Assembly: GCA_947172415.1 (NCBI GenBank)
Contig: OX359199.1
Coordinates: 6,773,884-6,837,883, forward strand
Length of the DNA: 64,000 nt
Reading direction: 5' to 3'
DNA from: Chondrosia reniformis
Taxonomy: Eukaryota > Porifera > Demospongiae > Chondrillida > Chondrillidae
Shown: positions 23,527 to 37,253 of the stretch, one piece after another
Position numbering within the stretch: the stretch's first letter is position 1
Layout: the number at the start of each line of letters is the position of its first letter
Program-made: the position numbers and the translations under genes
The notes under the pieces: generated by a model
The model's input: only the letters and a program-made list of their open reading frames with translations
What the model was told of the DNA's origin: nothing
Database searches by the model: none

Positions 23527-24300
23527 GATTAAATCCATTTCTAGCACTGGCTTGTGTGACTGTATGCTAGTGTGACAGTTATTCAGGATCATGCAATTTA
23601 TGATTATGAACAGTGTAGTATGTAGTTATGAGGTCATAAAGGTTCAGCTCAAACAGCACATACAATTATTTTTCTTTTTTTCATAACCACATAATTCCGT
23701 AAAACTATAAATGGCCGACCATAAGGACAAATAATTATTCGGTACTATATCTGAAAACTTTCAAAGTTTTTTATCCACGTGGATATTAGCTGCATATGTC
23801 GGTGTTTGATATATAGAGTTACACAATGTACATTAACTCTGTCAAATGGAGAGATATGAAGCTAATGCTTGGTGTCAGCATTTACAGACATGTATGAATC
23901 ATTTCCAAAGAGTTTTAGAAGTTTCAATTTTTGTTCATATTTGCCCTATCTCTCACCATACATTAACTTTGTATGGTAGATTTTAATGTCTATTTAGTGC
24001 TGTAACTCCATCAAATAGAAACATATGGAGCTAATACTTTATGTCAGCGTTCACAGACATGTATGAATCATTTCCAAAGAGTTTTAGAAGTTTCAATTTT
24101 TGTTCATATTTGCCCTATCTCTCACCATACATTAATTTTGTATGGTAGATTTTAATGTCTATTTAGTGCTGTAACTCCATCAAATAGAAACATAATATTA
24201 TGGAGCTAATACTTGATGTCAGCGTTCACAGACATGTATGAATCATTTCCAAAGAGTTTTAGAAGTTTCAATTTTTGTTCATATTTACCCTATCTCTCAC

Positions 24301-25470
24301 CTTACATACGTATGAGTATATCCTACAATATATAATTGGAGCTACAGTTGCTTTCAAAACATTCTTTAGCCCAGAAATTAGAATCTATTTTTATCGGTAC
24401 AGCACTCTCTTAATTCTAAAATTTAAGTTAGGAATTGAGTAATTCATACAGCCGGCCTAAGTTGTAATATCGATCATAGACATTAATATCGTAGAGGCGA
24501 TAAATATCAGTCCTCGCAATATTTCTAATTTTCGGCATCAAGAAAAGTCGCTGTCCTCCCTCCATCAAGATACATACTGGCTTAAATCCATTTGCCACAG
24601 TTTTGAGATGTATTGGAAATATTGCGTATGTGTGTAAAATTGCTTGTAACGATTCACTGGTCTGGAATTAAAGTTGAATAATTTGACGATTTCTCGAAAA
24701 TAATCGGGATCAGAAAAGTCGTTTTCCTCGGCCCATCAAGACACTTACTGGATTTTTTTCGCCTTCCCCAGTTTTCAGATGAAGCACTAATACTGCCTAT
24801 GTATTTAAACTTGCTTGGAACAATTCACTGATCTGGAAATAACGAGAAATACATAAAAAAAGCCCCAACCACAACCGTTTTCTTTGGACAAAACTTCATA
24901 TAAATAGAAGCGAAAAACCTTATATAGTAGGCCTACCTGGACACATCTCTATGGTGGTTGCGGTTCCCATAGAGGTTGGTAGCGCTTAGACTCTGAAGCT
25001 GTCTCCTAATCGGTTGGTGCCATAGAGACGTGCTCACCAATAATCCGGATTTCGGGGGGGTTCCACGTAATGTGGGATTGGCATCTGATATCTTAGGATT
25101 CATATGAGTCGGCCATATCGAGAAGAACTGGTTCTTCTCACGCAAGTGACACCCAAAGCTCAACTCGGCAGAGCGTTACCACCGATCCCGGCCTCTGAGC
25201 GTCGTGGATGGTAGCGTTCGGTATGGTCCAACTTTTTTTCTTTGGAGTTTCATTGGCCGTCGATTGGCAAAATTTCACTTTAACGACATCCATATACATA
25301 TATATGGACATGTACTACTTCAACAACAATCAAATACTACACAGTGGATATCCATGTGTATAAAAAATCTTTGATAGCGTTCTAGTTTCCCGAATATACA
25401 TACATTATAGTAACGCATTTGATATCTTCTCACGGTCGGCCATTTAAAGCGTTGTACAATTATCGTATAA
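24301..25470. repeat. 1.17-kb block embedded in satellite, copy 1
   Basis: Non-satellite sequence starts after CTATCTCTCACCTTACATAC and ends where TTTAATGTACATTTATTGC resumes the monomer. It shows very high identity to copies at 33473 and 35637. It contains a strong hairpin (CTCTATGG at 24948 pairing with CCATAGAG at 24968), a second CCATAGAG at 25020, and a tRNA-like unit near its right third. A 76-residue open frame on the minus strand (24933-25163) is conserved in all copies but has no recognisable domain and overlaps the structured part, so I do not call it a gene. I see no clear terminal inverted repeats or target duplication. Confidence 0.85.
25149..25240 (+). other. tRNA-like polymerase III unit in block copy 1
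   Basis: AGCTCAACTCGGCAGAGCG (25157-25175) closely matches a tRNA D-arm and A box, such as TAGCTCAGTCGGTAGAGCG. A weak B-box-like GTTCGGTATGGTCC follows at about 25215-25229, then a T7 run at 25233. The anticodon stem does not pair, so this is not a functional tRNA; a tRNA-derived promoter or pseudogene is likelier. Confidence 0.5.
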
Positions 25471-28400
25471 ATTTAATGTACATTTATTGCTGTACCTCTT
25501 TCAAACATCAACATATGAAGCTAATACTTGATGTCAGTATTCACAGACATGTATGAATCATTTCCAAAAAGTTTTAGAAAGTTTCAATTTTTGTTCATAT
25601 TTGCCCTATCTCTCACCATACATTAACTTTGTATTGTAGATTTTAATGTCTATCTAGTGCTGTAACTCCATCAAATAGAAACATATGGAGCTAATACTTT
25701 ATGTCAGCATTCACAGACATGTATGAATCATTTCCAAAGAGTTTTAGAAGTTTCAATTTTTGTTCATATTTGCCCTATCTCTCACCATACATTAACTTTG
25801 TATTGTAGATTTTAATGTCTATTTAGTGCTGTAACTCCATCAAATAGAAACATATGGAGCTAATACTTTATGTCAGCATTCACAGACATGTATGAATCAT
25901 TTCCAAAGAGTTTTAGAAGTTTCAATATTTGTTCATATTTGCCCTACGTATCTCTCACCATACATTAACTTTGTATTGTAGATTTTAATGTCTATTTAGT
26001 GCTGTAACTCCATCAAATAGAAACATATGGAGCTAATACTTTATGTCAGCATTCACAGACATGTACGAATGATTTCCAAAGAATTTTAGAAGTTTCAATT
26101 TTTGTTCATATTTGCCCTATCTCTCACCATACATTAACTTTGTATGGTAAATTTTAATGTACATTAAGGGTCGTAACTCCATCAAACACCAAGATGTGAA
26201 GCTAATACTTTATGTCAGCATTCACAGACATGTATGAATCATTTCCAAAGAGTTTTAGAAGTTTCAATTTTTGTTCATATTTGCCCTATCTCTCACCATA
26301 CATTAACTCTTTATGGTAGATTTTAATGACTATTTAATGCTGTAACTCCATCAAATAGAAACATATGGAGCTAATACTTGAGGTCAGCGTTCACAGACAT
26401 GTATGAATCATTTCCAGGGAGTTTAGAAGTTTCAATTTTTGTTCATATTTGCCCTATCTCTCACCATACATTAACTTTGTATGGTATATTTTAATGTACA
26501 TTAAGGGTCGTAACTCCATCAAACACCAAGATGTGAAGCTAATACTTTATGTCAGCATTCAAAGACATGTATGAATCATTTCCAAAGAGTTTTAGAAGTT
26601 TCAATTTTTGTTCATATTTGCCCTATCTCTCACCATACATTAACTTTGTATTGTAGATTTTAATGTCTATTTATATAGTGCTGTAACTCCATCAAATAGA
26701 AACATATGGAGCTAATACTTTATGTCAGCATTCACAGACATGTATGAATCATTTCCAAAGAGTTTTAGAAGTTTCAATTTTTGTTCATATTTGCCCTATC
26801 TCTCACCATACATTAACTTTGTATTGTAGATTTTAATGTCTATTTAGTGCTGTAACTCCATCAAATAGAAACATATGGAGCTAATACTTTATGTCAGCAT
26901 TCACAGACATGTATGAATCATTTCCAAAGAGTTTTAGAAGTTTCAATTTTTGTTCATATTTGCCCTATCTCTCACCATACATTAACTTTGTATTGTAGAT
27001 TTTTAATGTCTATTTATATAGTGCTGTAACTCCATCAAATAGAAACATATGGAGCTAATACTTTATGTCAGCATTCACAGACATGTATGAATCATTTCCA
27101 AAGAGTTTTAGAAGTTTCAATTTTTGTTCATATTTGCCCTATCTCTCACCATACATTAACTTTGTATTGTAGATTTTAATGTCTATTTATATAGTGCTGT
27201 AACTCCATCAAATAGAAACATATGGAGCTAATACTTTATGTCAGCATTCACAGACATGTATGAATCATTTCCAAAGAGTTTTAGAAGTTTCAATTTTTGT
27301 TCATATTTGCCCTATCTCTCACCATACATTAACTTTGTATTGTAGATTTTAATGTCTATTTAGTGCTGTAACTCCATCAAATAGAAACATATGGAGCTAA
27401 TACTTTATGTCAGCATTCACAGACATGTATGAATCATTTCCAAAGAGTTTTAGAAGTTTCAATTTTTGTTCATATTTGCCCTATCTCTCACCATACATTA
27501 ACTCTTTATGGTAGATTTTAATGACTATTTAATGCTGTCACTCCATCAAATAGAAACATATGGAGCTAATACTTTATGTCAGCATTCACAGACATGTATG
27601 AATCATTTCCAAAGAGTTTTAGAAGTTTCAATTTTTGTTCATATTTGCCCTATCTCTCACCATACATTAACTTTGTATTGTAGATTTTAATGTCTATTTA
27701 TATAGTGCTGTAACTCCATCAAATAGAAACATATGGAGCTAATACTTTATGTCAGCATTCACAGACATGTATGAATCATTTCCAAAGAGTTTTAGAAGTT
27801 TCAATTTTTGTTCATATTTGCCCTATCTCTCACCATACATTAACTTTGTATTGTAGATTTTAATGTCTATTTAGTGCTGTAACTCCATCAAATAGAAACA
27901 TATGGAGCTAATACTTGAGGTCAGCGTTCACAGACATGTATGAATCATTTCCAGGGAGTTTAGAAGTTTCAATTTTTGTTCATATTTGCCCTATCTCTCA
28001 CCATACATTAACTTTGTATGGTAAATTTTAATGCACATTAAGGGTCGTAACTCCATCAAACACCAAGATGTGAAGCTAATACTTTATGTCAGCATTCAAA
28101 GACATGTATGAATCATTTCCAAAGAGTTTTAGAAGTTTCAATTTTTGTTCATATTTGCCCTATCTCTCACCATACATTAACTTTGTATTGTAGATTTTAA
28201 TGTCTATTTATATAGTGCTGTAACTCCATCAAATAGAAACATATGGAGCTAATACTTTATGTCAGCATTCACAGACATGTATGAATCATTTCCAAAGAGT
28301 TTTAGAAGTTTCAATTTTTGTTCATATTTGCCCTATCTCTCACCATACATTAACTTTGTATTGTAGATTTTAATGTCTATTTAGTGCTGTAACTCCATCA

Positions 28401-31400
28401 AATAGAAACATATGGAGCTAATACTTTATGTCAGCATTCACAGACATGTATGAATCATTTCCAAAGAGTTTTAGAAGTTTCAATTTTTGTTCATATTTGC
28501 CCTATCTCTCACCATACATTAACTTTGTATTGTAGATTTTTAATGTCTATTTATATAGTGCTGTAACTCCATCAAATAGAAACATATGGAGCTAATACTT
28601 TATGTCAGCATTCACAGACATGTATGAATCATTTCCAAAGAGTTTTAGAAGTTTCAATTTTTGTTCATATTTGCCCTATCTCTCACCATACATTAACTTT
28701 GTATTGTAGATTTTAATGTCTATTTATATAGTGCTGTAACTCCATCAAATAGAAACATATGGAGCTAATACTTTATGTCAGCATTCACAGACATGTATGA
28801 ATCATTTCCAAAGAGTTTTAGAAGTTTCAATTTTTGTTCATATTTGCCCTATCTCTCACCATACATTAACTTTGTATTGTAGATTTTAATGTCTATTTAG
28901 TGCTGTAACTCCATCAAATAGAAACATATGGAGCTAATACTTTATGTCAGCATTCACAGACATGTATGAATCATTTCCAAAGAGTTTTAGAAGTTTCAAT
29001 TTTTGTTCATATTTGCCCTATCTCTCACCATACATTAACTTTGTATTGTAGATTTTAATGTCTATTTAGTGCTGTAACTCCATCAAATAGAAACATATGG
29101 AGCTAATACTTTATGTCAGCATTCACAGACATGTATGAATCATTTCCAAAGAGTTTTAGAAGTTTCAATTTTTGTTCATATTTGCCCTATCTCTCACCAT
29201 ACATTAACTTTGTATTGTAGATTTTTAATGTCTATTTATATAGTGCTGTAACTCCATCAAATAGAAACATATGGAGCTAATACTTTATGTCAGCATTCAC
29301 AGACATGTATGAATCATTTCCAAAGAGTTTTAGAAGTTTCAATTTTTGTTCATATTTGCCCTATCTCTCACCATACATTAACTTTGTATTGTAGATTTTA
29401 ATGTCCATTTAGTGCTGTAACTCCATCAAATAGAAACATATGGAGCTAATACTTGAGGTCAGCGTTCACAGACATGTATGAATCATTTCCAAGGAGTTTT
29501 AGAAGTTTCAATTTTTGTTCATATTTGCCCTATCTCTCACCATACATTAACTTTGTATGGTAAATTTTAATGTACATTAAGGGTCGTAACTCCATCAAAC
29601 ACCAAGATGTGAAGCTAATACTTTATGTCAGCATTCACAGACATGTATGAATCATTACCAAAGAGTTTTAGAAGTTTCAATTTTTGTTCATATTTGCCCT
29701 ACGCATCTCTCACCATACATTAACTTTGTATTGTAGATTTTAATGTCTATTTAGTGCTGTAACTCCATCAAATAGAAACATATGGAGCTAATACTTTATG
29801 TCAGCATTCACAGACATGTATGAATCATTTCCAAAGAGTTTTAGAAGTTTCAATTTTTGTTCATATTTGCCCTATCTCTCACCATACATTAACTTTGTAT
29901 TGTAGATTTTAATGTCTATTTATATAGTGCTGTAACTCCATCAAATAGAAACATATGGAGCTAATACTTTATGTCAGCATTCACAGACATGTATGAATCA
30001 TTTCCAAAGAGTTTTAGAAGTTTCAATTTTTGTTCATATTTGCCCTATCTCTCACCATACATTAACTTTGTATTGTAGATTTTAATGTCTATTTATATAG
30101 TGCTGTAACTCCATCAAATAGAAACATATGGAGCTAATACTTTATGTCAGCATTCACAGACATGTATGAATCATTTCCAAAGAGTTTTAGAAGTTTCAAT
30201 TTTTGTTCATATTTGCCCTATCTCTCACCATACATTAACTTTGTATTGTAGATTTTAATGTCTATTTATATAGTGCTGTAACTCCATCAAATAGAAACAT
30301 ATGGAGCTAATACTTTATGTCAGCATTCACAGACATGTATGAATCATTTCCAAAGAGTTTTAGAAGTTTCAATTTTTGTTCATATTTGCCCTATCTCTCA
30401 CCATACATTAACTTTGTATTGTAGATTTTAATGTCTATTTATATAGTGCTGTAACTCCATCAAATAGAAACATATGGAGCTAATACTTTATGTCAGCATT
30501 CACAGACATGTATGAATCATTTCCAAAGAGTTTTAGAAGTTTCAATTTTTGTTCATATTTGCCCTATCTCTCACCATACATTAACTTTGTATTGTAGATT
30601 TTAATGTCTATTTAGTGCTGTAACTCCATCAAATAGAAACATATGGAGCTAATACTTGAGGTCAGCGTTCACAGACATGTATGAATCATTTCCAGGGAGT
30701 TTAGAAGTTTCAATTTTTGTTCATATTTGCCCTATCTCTCACCATACATTAACTTTGTATGGTAAATTTTAATGCACATTAAGGGTCGTAACTCCATCAA
30801 ACACCAAGATGTGAAGCTAATACTTTATGTCAGCATTCAAAGACATGTATGAATCATTTCCAAAGAGTTTTAGAAGTTTCAATTTTTGTTCATATTTGCC
30901 CTATCTCTCACCATACATTAACTTTGTATTGTAGATTTTAATGTCTATTTAGTGCTGTAACTCCATCAAATAGAAACATATGGAGCTAATACTTTATGTC
31001 AGCATTCACAGACATGTATGAATCATTTCCAAAGAGTTTTAGAAGTTTCAATTTTTGTTCATATTTGCCCTATCTCTCACCATACATTAACTTTGTATTG
31101 TAGATTTTAATGTCTATTTATATAGTGCTGTAACTCCATCAAATAGAAACATATGGAGCTAATACTTTATGTCAGCATTCACAGACATGTATGAATCATT
31201 TCCAAAGAGTTTTAGAAGTTTCAATTTTTGTTCATATTTGCCCTATCTCTCACCATACGTACATTAACTTTGTATTGTAGATTTTAATGTCTATTTAGTG
31301 CTGTAACTCCATCAAATAGAAACATATGGAGCTAATACTTTATGTCAGCATTCACAGACATGTATGAATCATTTCCAAAGAGTTTTAGAAGTTTCAATTT

Positions 31401-33472
31401 TTGTTCATATTTGCCCTATCTCTCACCATACATTAACTTTGTATGGTAAATTTTAATGTACATTAAGGGTCGTAACTCCATCAAACACCAAGATGTGAAG
31501 CTAATACTTTATGTCAGCATTCACAGACATGTATGAATCATTTCCAAAGAGTTTTAGAAGTTTCAATTTTTGTTCATATTTGCCCTATCTCTCACCATAC
31601 ATTAACTCTTTATGGTAGATTTTAATGACTATTTAATGCTGTAACTCCATCAAATAGAAACATATGGAGCTAATACTTTATGTCAGCATTCACAGACATG
31701 TATGAATCATTTCCAAAGAGTTTTAGAAGTTTCAATTTTTGTTCATATTTGCCCTATCTCTCACCATACATTAACTTTGTATTGTAGATTTTAATGTCTA
31801 TTTATATAGTGCTGTAACTCCATCAAATAGAAACATATGGAGCTAATACTTTATGTCAGCATTCACAGACATGTATGAATCATTTCCAAAGAGTTTTAGA
31901 AGTTTCAATTTTTGTTCATATTTGCCCTATCTCTCACCATACATTAACTTTGTATTGTAGATTTTAATGTCTATTTAGTGCTGTAACTCCATCAAATAGA
32001 AACATATGGAGCTAATACTTGAGGTCAGCGTTCACAGACATGTATGAATCATTTCCAGGGAGTTTAGAAGTTTCAATTTTTGTTCATATTTGCCCTATCT
32101 CTCACCATACATTAACTTTGTATGGTAAATTTTAATGTACATTAAGGGTCGTAACTCCATCAAACACCAAGATGTGAAGCTAATACTTTATGTCAGCATT
32201 CAAAGACATGTATGAATCATTTCCAAAGAGTTTTAGAAGTTTCAATTTTTGTTCATATTTGCCCTATCTCTCACCATACATTAACTTTGTATTGTAGATT
32301 TTAATGTCTATTTATATAGTGCTGTAACTCCATCAAATAGAAACATATGGAGCTAATACTTTATGTCAGCATTCACAGACATGTATGAATCATTTCCAAA
32401 GAGTTTTAGAAGTTTCAATTTTTGTTCATATTTGCCCTATCTCTCACCATACATTAACTTTGTATTGTAGATTTTAATGTCTATTTAGTGCTGTAACTCC
32501 ATCAAATAGAAACATATGGAGCTAATACTTTATGTCAGCATTCACAGACATGTATGAATCATTTCCAAAGAGTTTTAGAAGTTTCAATTTTTGTTCATAT
32601 TTGCCCTATCTCTCACCATACATTAACTTTGTATTGTAGATTTTTAATGTCTATTTATATAGTGCTGTAACTCCATCAAATAGAAACATATGGAGCTAAT
32701 ACTTTATGTCAGCATTCACAGACATGTATGAATCATTTCCAAAGAGTTTTAGAAGTTTCAATTTTTGTTCATATTTGCCCTATCTCTCACCATACATTAA
32801 CTTTGTATGGTAGATTTTAATGTCTATTTAGTGCTGTAACTCCATCAAATAGAAACATATGGAGCTAATACTTTATGTCAGCGTTCACAGACATGTATGA
32901 ATCATTTCCAAAGAGTTTTAGAAGTTTCAATTTTTGTTCATATTTACCCTATCTCTCACCATACATTAACTTTGTGTGATAAATTTTAATGTACATTAAG
33001 GGTCGTAACTCCATCAAACACTAAGATGTGAAGCTAATACTTTATGTCAGCATTCACAGACATGTATGAATCATTTCCAAAGAGTTTTAGAAGTTTCAAT
33101 TTTTGTTCATATTTGCCCTATCTCTCACCATACATTAACTTTGTATGGTAGATTTTAATGTCTATTTAGTGCTGTAACTCCATCAAATAGAAACATATGG
33201 AGCTAATACTTTATGTCAGCGTTCACAGACATGTATGAATCATTTCCAAAGAGTTTTAGAAGTTTCAATTTTTGTTCATATTTGCCCTATCTCTCACAAT
33301 ACATTAATTTTGTATGGTAGATTTTAATGTCTATTTAGTGCTGTAACTCCATCAAATAGAAACATAATATTATGGAGCTAATACTTGATGTCAGCGTTGA
33401 CAGACATGTATGAATCATTTCCAAAGAGTTTTAGAAGTTTCAATTTTTGTTCATATTTACCCTATCTCTCAC

Positions 33473-34645
33473 CTTACATACGTACGTATGAGTATATCCT
33501 ACAATATATAATTGGAGCTACAGTTGCTTTCAAAACATTCTTTAGCCCAGAAATTAGAATCTATTTTTATCGGTACAGCACTCTCTTAATTCTAAAATTT
33601 AAGTTAGGAATTGAGTAATTCATACAGCCGGCCTAAGTTGTAATATCGATCATAGACATTAATATCGTAGAGGCGATAAATATCAGTCCTCGCAATATTT
33701 CTAATTTTCGGCATCAAGAAAAGTCGCTGTCCTCCCTCCATCAAGATACATACTGGCTTAAATCCATTTGCCACAGTTTTGAGATGTATTGGAAATATTG
33801 CGTATGTGTGTAAAATTGCTTGTAACGATTCACTGGTCTGGAATTAAAGTTGAATAATTTGACGATTTCTCGAAAATAATCGGGATCAGAAAAGTCGTTT
33901 TCCTCGGCCCATCAAGACACTTACTGGATTTTTTTCGCCTTCCCCAGTTTTCAGATGAAGCACTAATACTGCCTATGTATTTAAACTTGCTTGGAACAAT
34001 TCACTGATCTGGAAATAACGAGAAATACATAAAAAAAGCCCCAACCACAACCGTTTTCTTTGGACAAAACTTCATATAAATAGAAGCGAAAAACCTTATA
34101 TAGTAGGCCTACCTGGACACATCTCTATGGTGGTTGCGGTTCCCATAGAGGTTGGTAGCGCTTAGACTCTGAAGCTGTCTCCTAATCGGTTGGTGCCATA
34201 GAGACGTGCTCACCAATAATCCGGATTTCGGGGGGGTTCCACGTAATGTGGGATTGGCATCTGATATCTTAGGATTCATATGAGTCGGCCATATCGAGAA
34301 GAACTGGTTCTTCTCACGCAAGTGACACCCAAAGCTCAACTCGGCAGAGCGTTACCACCGATCCCGGCCTCTGAGCGTCGTGGATGATAGCGTTCGGTAT
34401 GGTCCAACTTTTTTTCTTTGGAGTTTCGTTGGCCGTCGATCGGCAAAATTTCACTTTAACGACATCCATATACATATATATGGACATGTACTACTTCAAC
34501 AACAATCAAATACTACACAGTGGATATCCATGTGTATAAAAAATCTTTGATAGCGTTCTAGTTTCCCGAATATACATACATTATAGTAACGCATTTGATA
34601 TCTTCTCACGGTCGGCCATTTAAAGCGTTGTACAATTATCGTATA
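33473..34645. repeat. 1.17-kb block embedded in satellite, copy 2
   Basis: Nearly identical to copy 1. Differences include an extra CGTA at the left edge, GATGATAGCG for GATGGTAGCG, and TTTCGTTGG for TTTCATTGG. The flanking satellite monomers are also shared, including the diverged one with CTTTCAAACACCAACATATG on the right, so the block spread together with adjoining monomers rather than by insertion at new sites. Confidence 0.85.
34324..34416 (+). other. tRNA-like polymerase III unit in block copy 2
   Basis: Same A-box-like AGCTCAACTCGGCAGAGCG, followed by a T7 run at about 34409. One change (GATGATAGCG) falls in the unit. Confidence 0.5.
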
Positions 34646-35636
34646 AATTTAATGTACATTTATTGCTGTACCTCTTTCAAACACCAACATATGAAGCTAT
34701 AACTTGATGTCAGTATTCACAGACATGTATGAATCATTTCCAAAAAGTTTTAGAAGTTTCAATTTTTGTTCATATTTGCCCTATCTCTCACCATACATTA
34801 ACTCTTTATGGTAGATTTTAATGACTATTTAGTGCTGTAACTCCATCAAATAGAAACATATGGAGCTAATACTTTATGTCAGCATTCACAGACATGTATG
34901 AATCATTTCCAAAGAGTTTTAGAAGTTTCAATTTTTGTTCATATTTGCCCTATCTCTCACCATACATTAACTTTGTATTGTAGATTTTAATGTCTATTTA
35001 GTGCTGTAACTCCATCAAATAGAAACATATGGAGCTAATACTTGAGGTCAGCGTTCACAGACATGTATGAATCATTTCCAAGGAGTTTTAGAAGTTTCAA
35101 TTTTTGTTCATATTTGCCCTATCTCTCACCATACATTAACTTTGTATGGTAAATTTTAATGTACATTAAGGGTCGTAACTCCATCAAACACCAAGATGTG
35201 AAGCTAATACTTTATGTCAGCATTCACAGACATGTATGAATCATTTCCAACGAGTTTTAGAAGTTTCAATTTTTGTTCATATTTGCCCTATCTCTCACCA
35301 TACATTAACTTTGTATTGTAGATTTTAATGTCTATTTAGTGCTGTAACTCCATCAAATAGAAACATATGGAGCTAATACTTGAGGTCAGCGTTCACAGAC
35401 ATGTATGAATCATTTCCAAGGAGTTTTAGAAGTTTCAATTTTTGTTCATATTTGCCCTATCTCTCACCATACATTAACTTTGTATGGTAAATTTTAATGT
35501 ACATTAAGGGTCGTAACTCCATCAAACACCAAGATGTGAAGCTAATACTTTATGTCAGCATTCACAGACATGTATGAATCATTTCCAAAGAGTTTTAGAA
35601 GTTTCAATTTTTGTTCATATTTGCCCTATCTCTCAC

Positions 35637-36803
35637 CTTACATACGTATGAGTATATCCTACAATATATAATTGGAGCTACAGTTGCTTTCAAAACATTC
35701 TTTAGCCCAGAAATTAGAATCTATTTTTATCGGTACAGCACTCTCTTAATTCTAAAATTTAAGTTAGGAATTGAGTAATTCATACAGCCGGCCTAAGTTG
35801 TAATATCGATCATAGACATTAATATCGTAGAGGCGATAAATATCAGTCCTCGCAATATTTCTAATTTTCGGCATCAAGAAAAGTCGCTGTCCTCCCTCCA
35901 TCAAGATACATACTGGCTTAAATCCATTTGCCACAGTTTTGAGATGTATTGGAAATATTGCGTATGTGTGTAAAATTGCTTGTAACGATTCACTGGTCTG
36001 GAATTAAAGTTGAATAATTTGACGATTTCTCGAAAATAATCGGGATCAGAAAAGTCGTTTTCCTCGGCCCATCAAGACACTTACTGGATTTTTTCGCCTT
36101 CCCCAGTTTTCAGATGAAGCACTAATACTGCCTATGTATTTAAACTTGCTTGGAACAATTCACTGATCTGGAAATAACGAGAAATACATAAAAAAGCCCC
36201 AACCACAACCGTTTTCTTTGGACAAAACTTCATATAAATAGAAGCGAAAAACCTTATATAGTAGGCCTACCTGGACACATCTCTATGGTGGTTGCGGTTC
36301 CCATAGAGGTTGGTAGCGCTTAGACTCTGAAGCTGTCTCCTAATCGGTTGGTGCCATAGAGACGTGCTCACCAATAATCCGGATTTCGGGGGGGTTCCAC
36401 GTAATGTGGGATTGGCATCTGATATCTTAGGATTCATATGAGTCGGCCATATCGAGAAGAACTGGTTCTTCTCACGCAAGTGACACCCAAAGCTCAACTC
36501 GGCAGAGCGTTACCACCGATCCCGGCCTCTGAGCGTCGTGGATGGTAGCGTTCGGTATGGTCCAACTTTTTTTCTTTGGAGTTTCGTTGGCCGTCGATCG
36601 GCAAAATTTCACTTTAACGACATCCATATACATATATATGGACATGTACTACTTCAACAACAATCAAATACTACACAGTGGATATCCATGTGTATAAAAA
36701 ATCTTTGATAGCGTTCTAGTTTCCCGAATATACATACATTATAGTAACGCATTTGATATCTTCTCACGGTCGGCCATTTAAAGCGTTGTACAATTATCGT
36801 ATA
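35637..36803. repeat. 1.17-kb block embedded in satellite, copy 3
   Basis: Nearly identical to copies 1 and 2, with one or two T/A deletions in homopolymers (ATTTTTTCGCC, ATAAAAAAGCCCC). It lies only about 990 bp after copy 2, and just one degenerate monomer follows it before unique sequence, so it marks the right edge of the array. Confidence 0.85.
36483..36574 (+). other. tRNA-like polymerase III unit in block copy 3
   Basis: Same arrangement as in the other copies: AGCTCAACTCGGCAGAGCG at about 36491 and a T7 run at 36567. Confidence 0.5.
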
Positions 36804-37253
36804 AATTTAATGTACATTTATTGCTGTACCTCTTTCAAACACCAACATATGAAGCTAATACTTGATGTCAGTATTCACAGACATGTATGAATCATTTCCA
36901 AAAAGTTTTAGAAGTTTCAATTTTTGTTCATATTTGCCTTTTATTTCGCCATACATTAACTTTGTATGGTAGAAAGGTTATGTACGTAGACATCAAAATT
37001 TCATTCATACATGTCTTTGAATTAATATTGATACCAAGTTTTATGTTCATATTAACCCTGTGAATAATTATTTGTGTGCAGCTTCGGCCATTTTCTTTTT
37101 CGCCGGTAAATTTAGTACAAGATAATGATTCGTGGTTATAATTGTCTTATTAATTGCTCACTCCAGTTCCTCGGTGCTATAAGGGTGGGTCTCCCGTGTG
37201 TACAAGTGCTAAATGTATTTTTGTGTATCATTGAACGTGTGTAGATTTCTGGA

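Larger units (their letters stand above)
23820..36975. repeat. Satellite array, monomer 169-174 bp, about 13 kb
   Basis: Dozens of tandem monomers lie between the arrestin gene and IDH3B. A standard unit contains TGTAACTCCATCAAATAG, GACATGTATGAATCATTTCC, AGTTTTAGAAGTTTCAAT and CCTATCTCTCACCATACATT. Measured spacing is 169 bp (27198 to 27367) and 174 bp where a TATA insertion and an extra T occur (26851 to 27025). Variants recur: type B has GGGTCGTAACTCC and AAACACCAAGATGTGAAGC, and a variant with CTTGAGGTCAGCG precedes it. Edge monomers at 23820 and 36841-36975 are the most divergent, as in homogenised satellites. Three blocks of about 1.17 kb interrupt the array. No coding potential is supported. 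Confidence 0.97.

Noticed and set aside
24920..25120. U1 snRNA-like start in the 1.17-kb block (GCCTACCTGG plus a hairpin)
   Set aside because: No Sm site and the later stem-loops do not match U1; the likeness is limited to a few bases.
24933..25163. 76-residue minus-strand ORF, present in all three blocks
   Set aside because: Conservation follows from recent duplication of the block; it overlaps hairpins and has no domain.
25149..25240. Functional tRNA gene
   Set aside because: The D-arm matches but the anticodon stem cannot pair and the T-arm is poor.
23820..36975. CRISPR-like array
   Set aside because: The whole 169-174 bp unit is repeated, with no short repeat and unique spacer pattern, and the context is eukaryotic.
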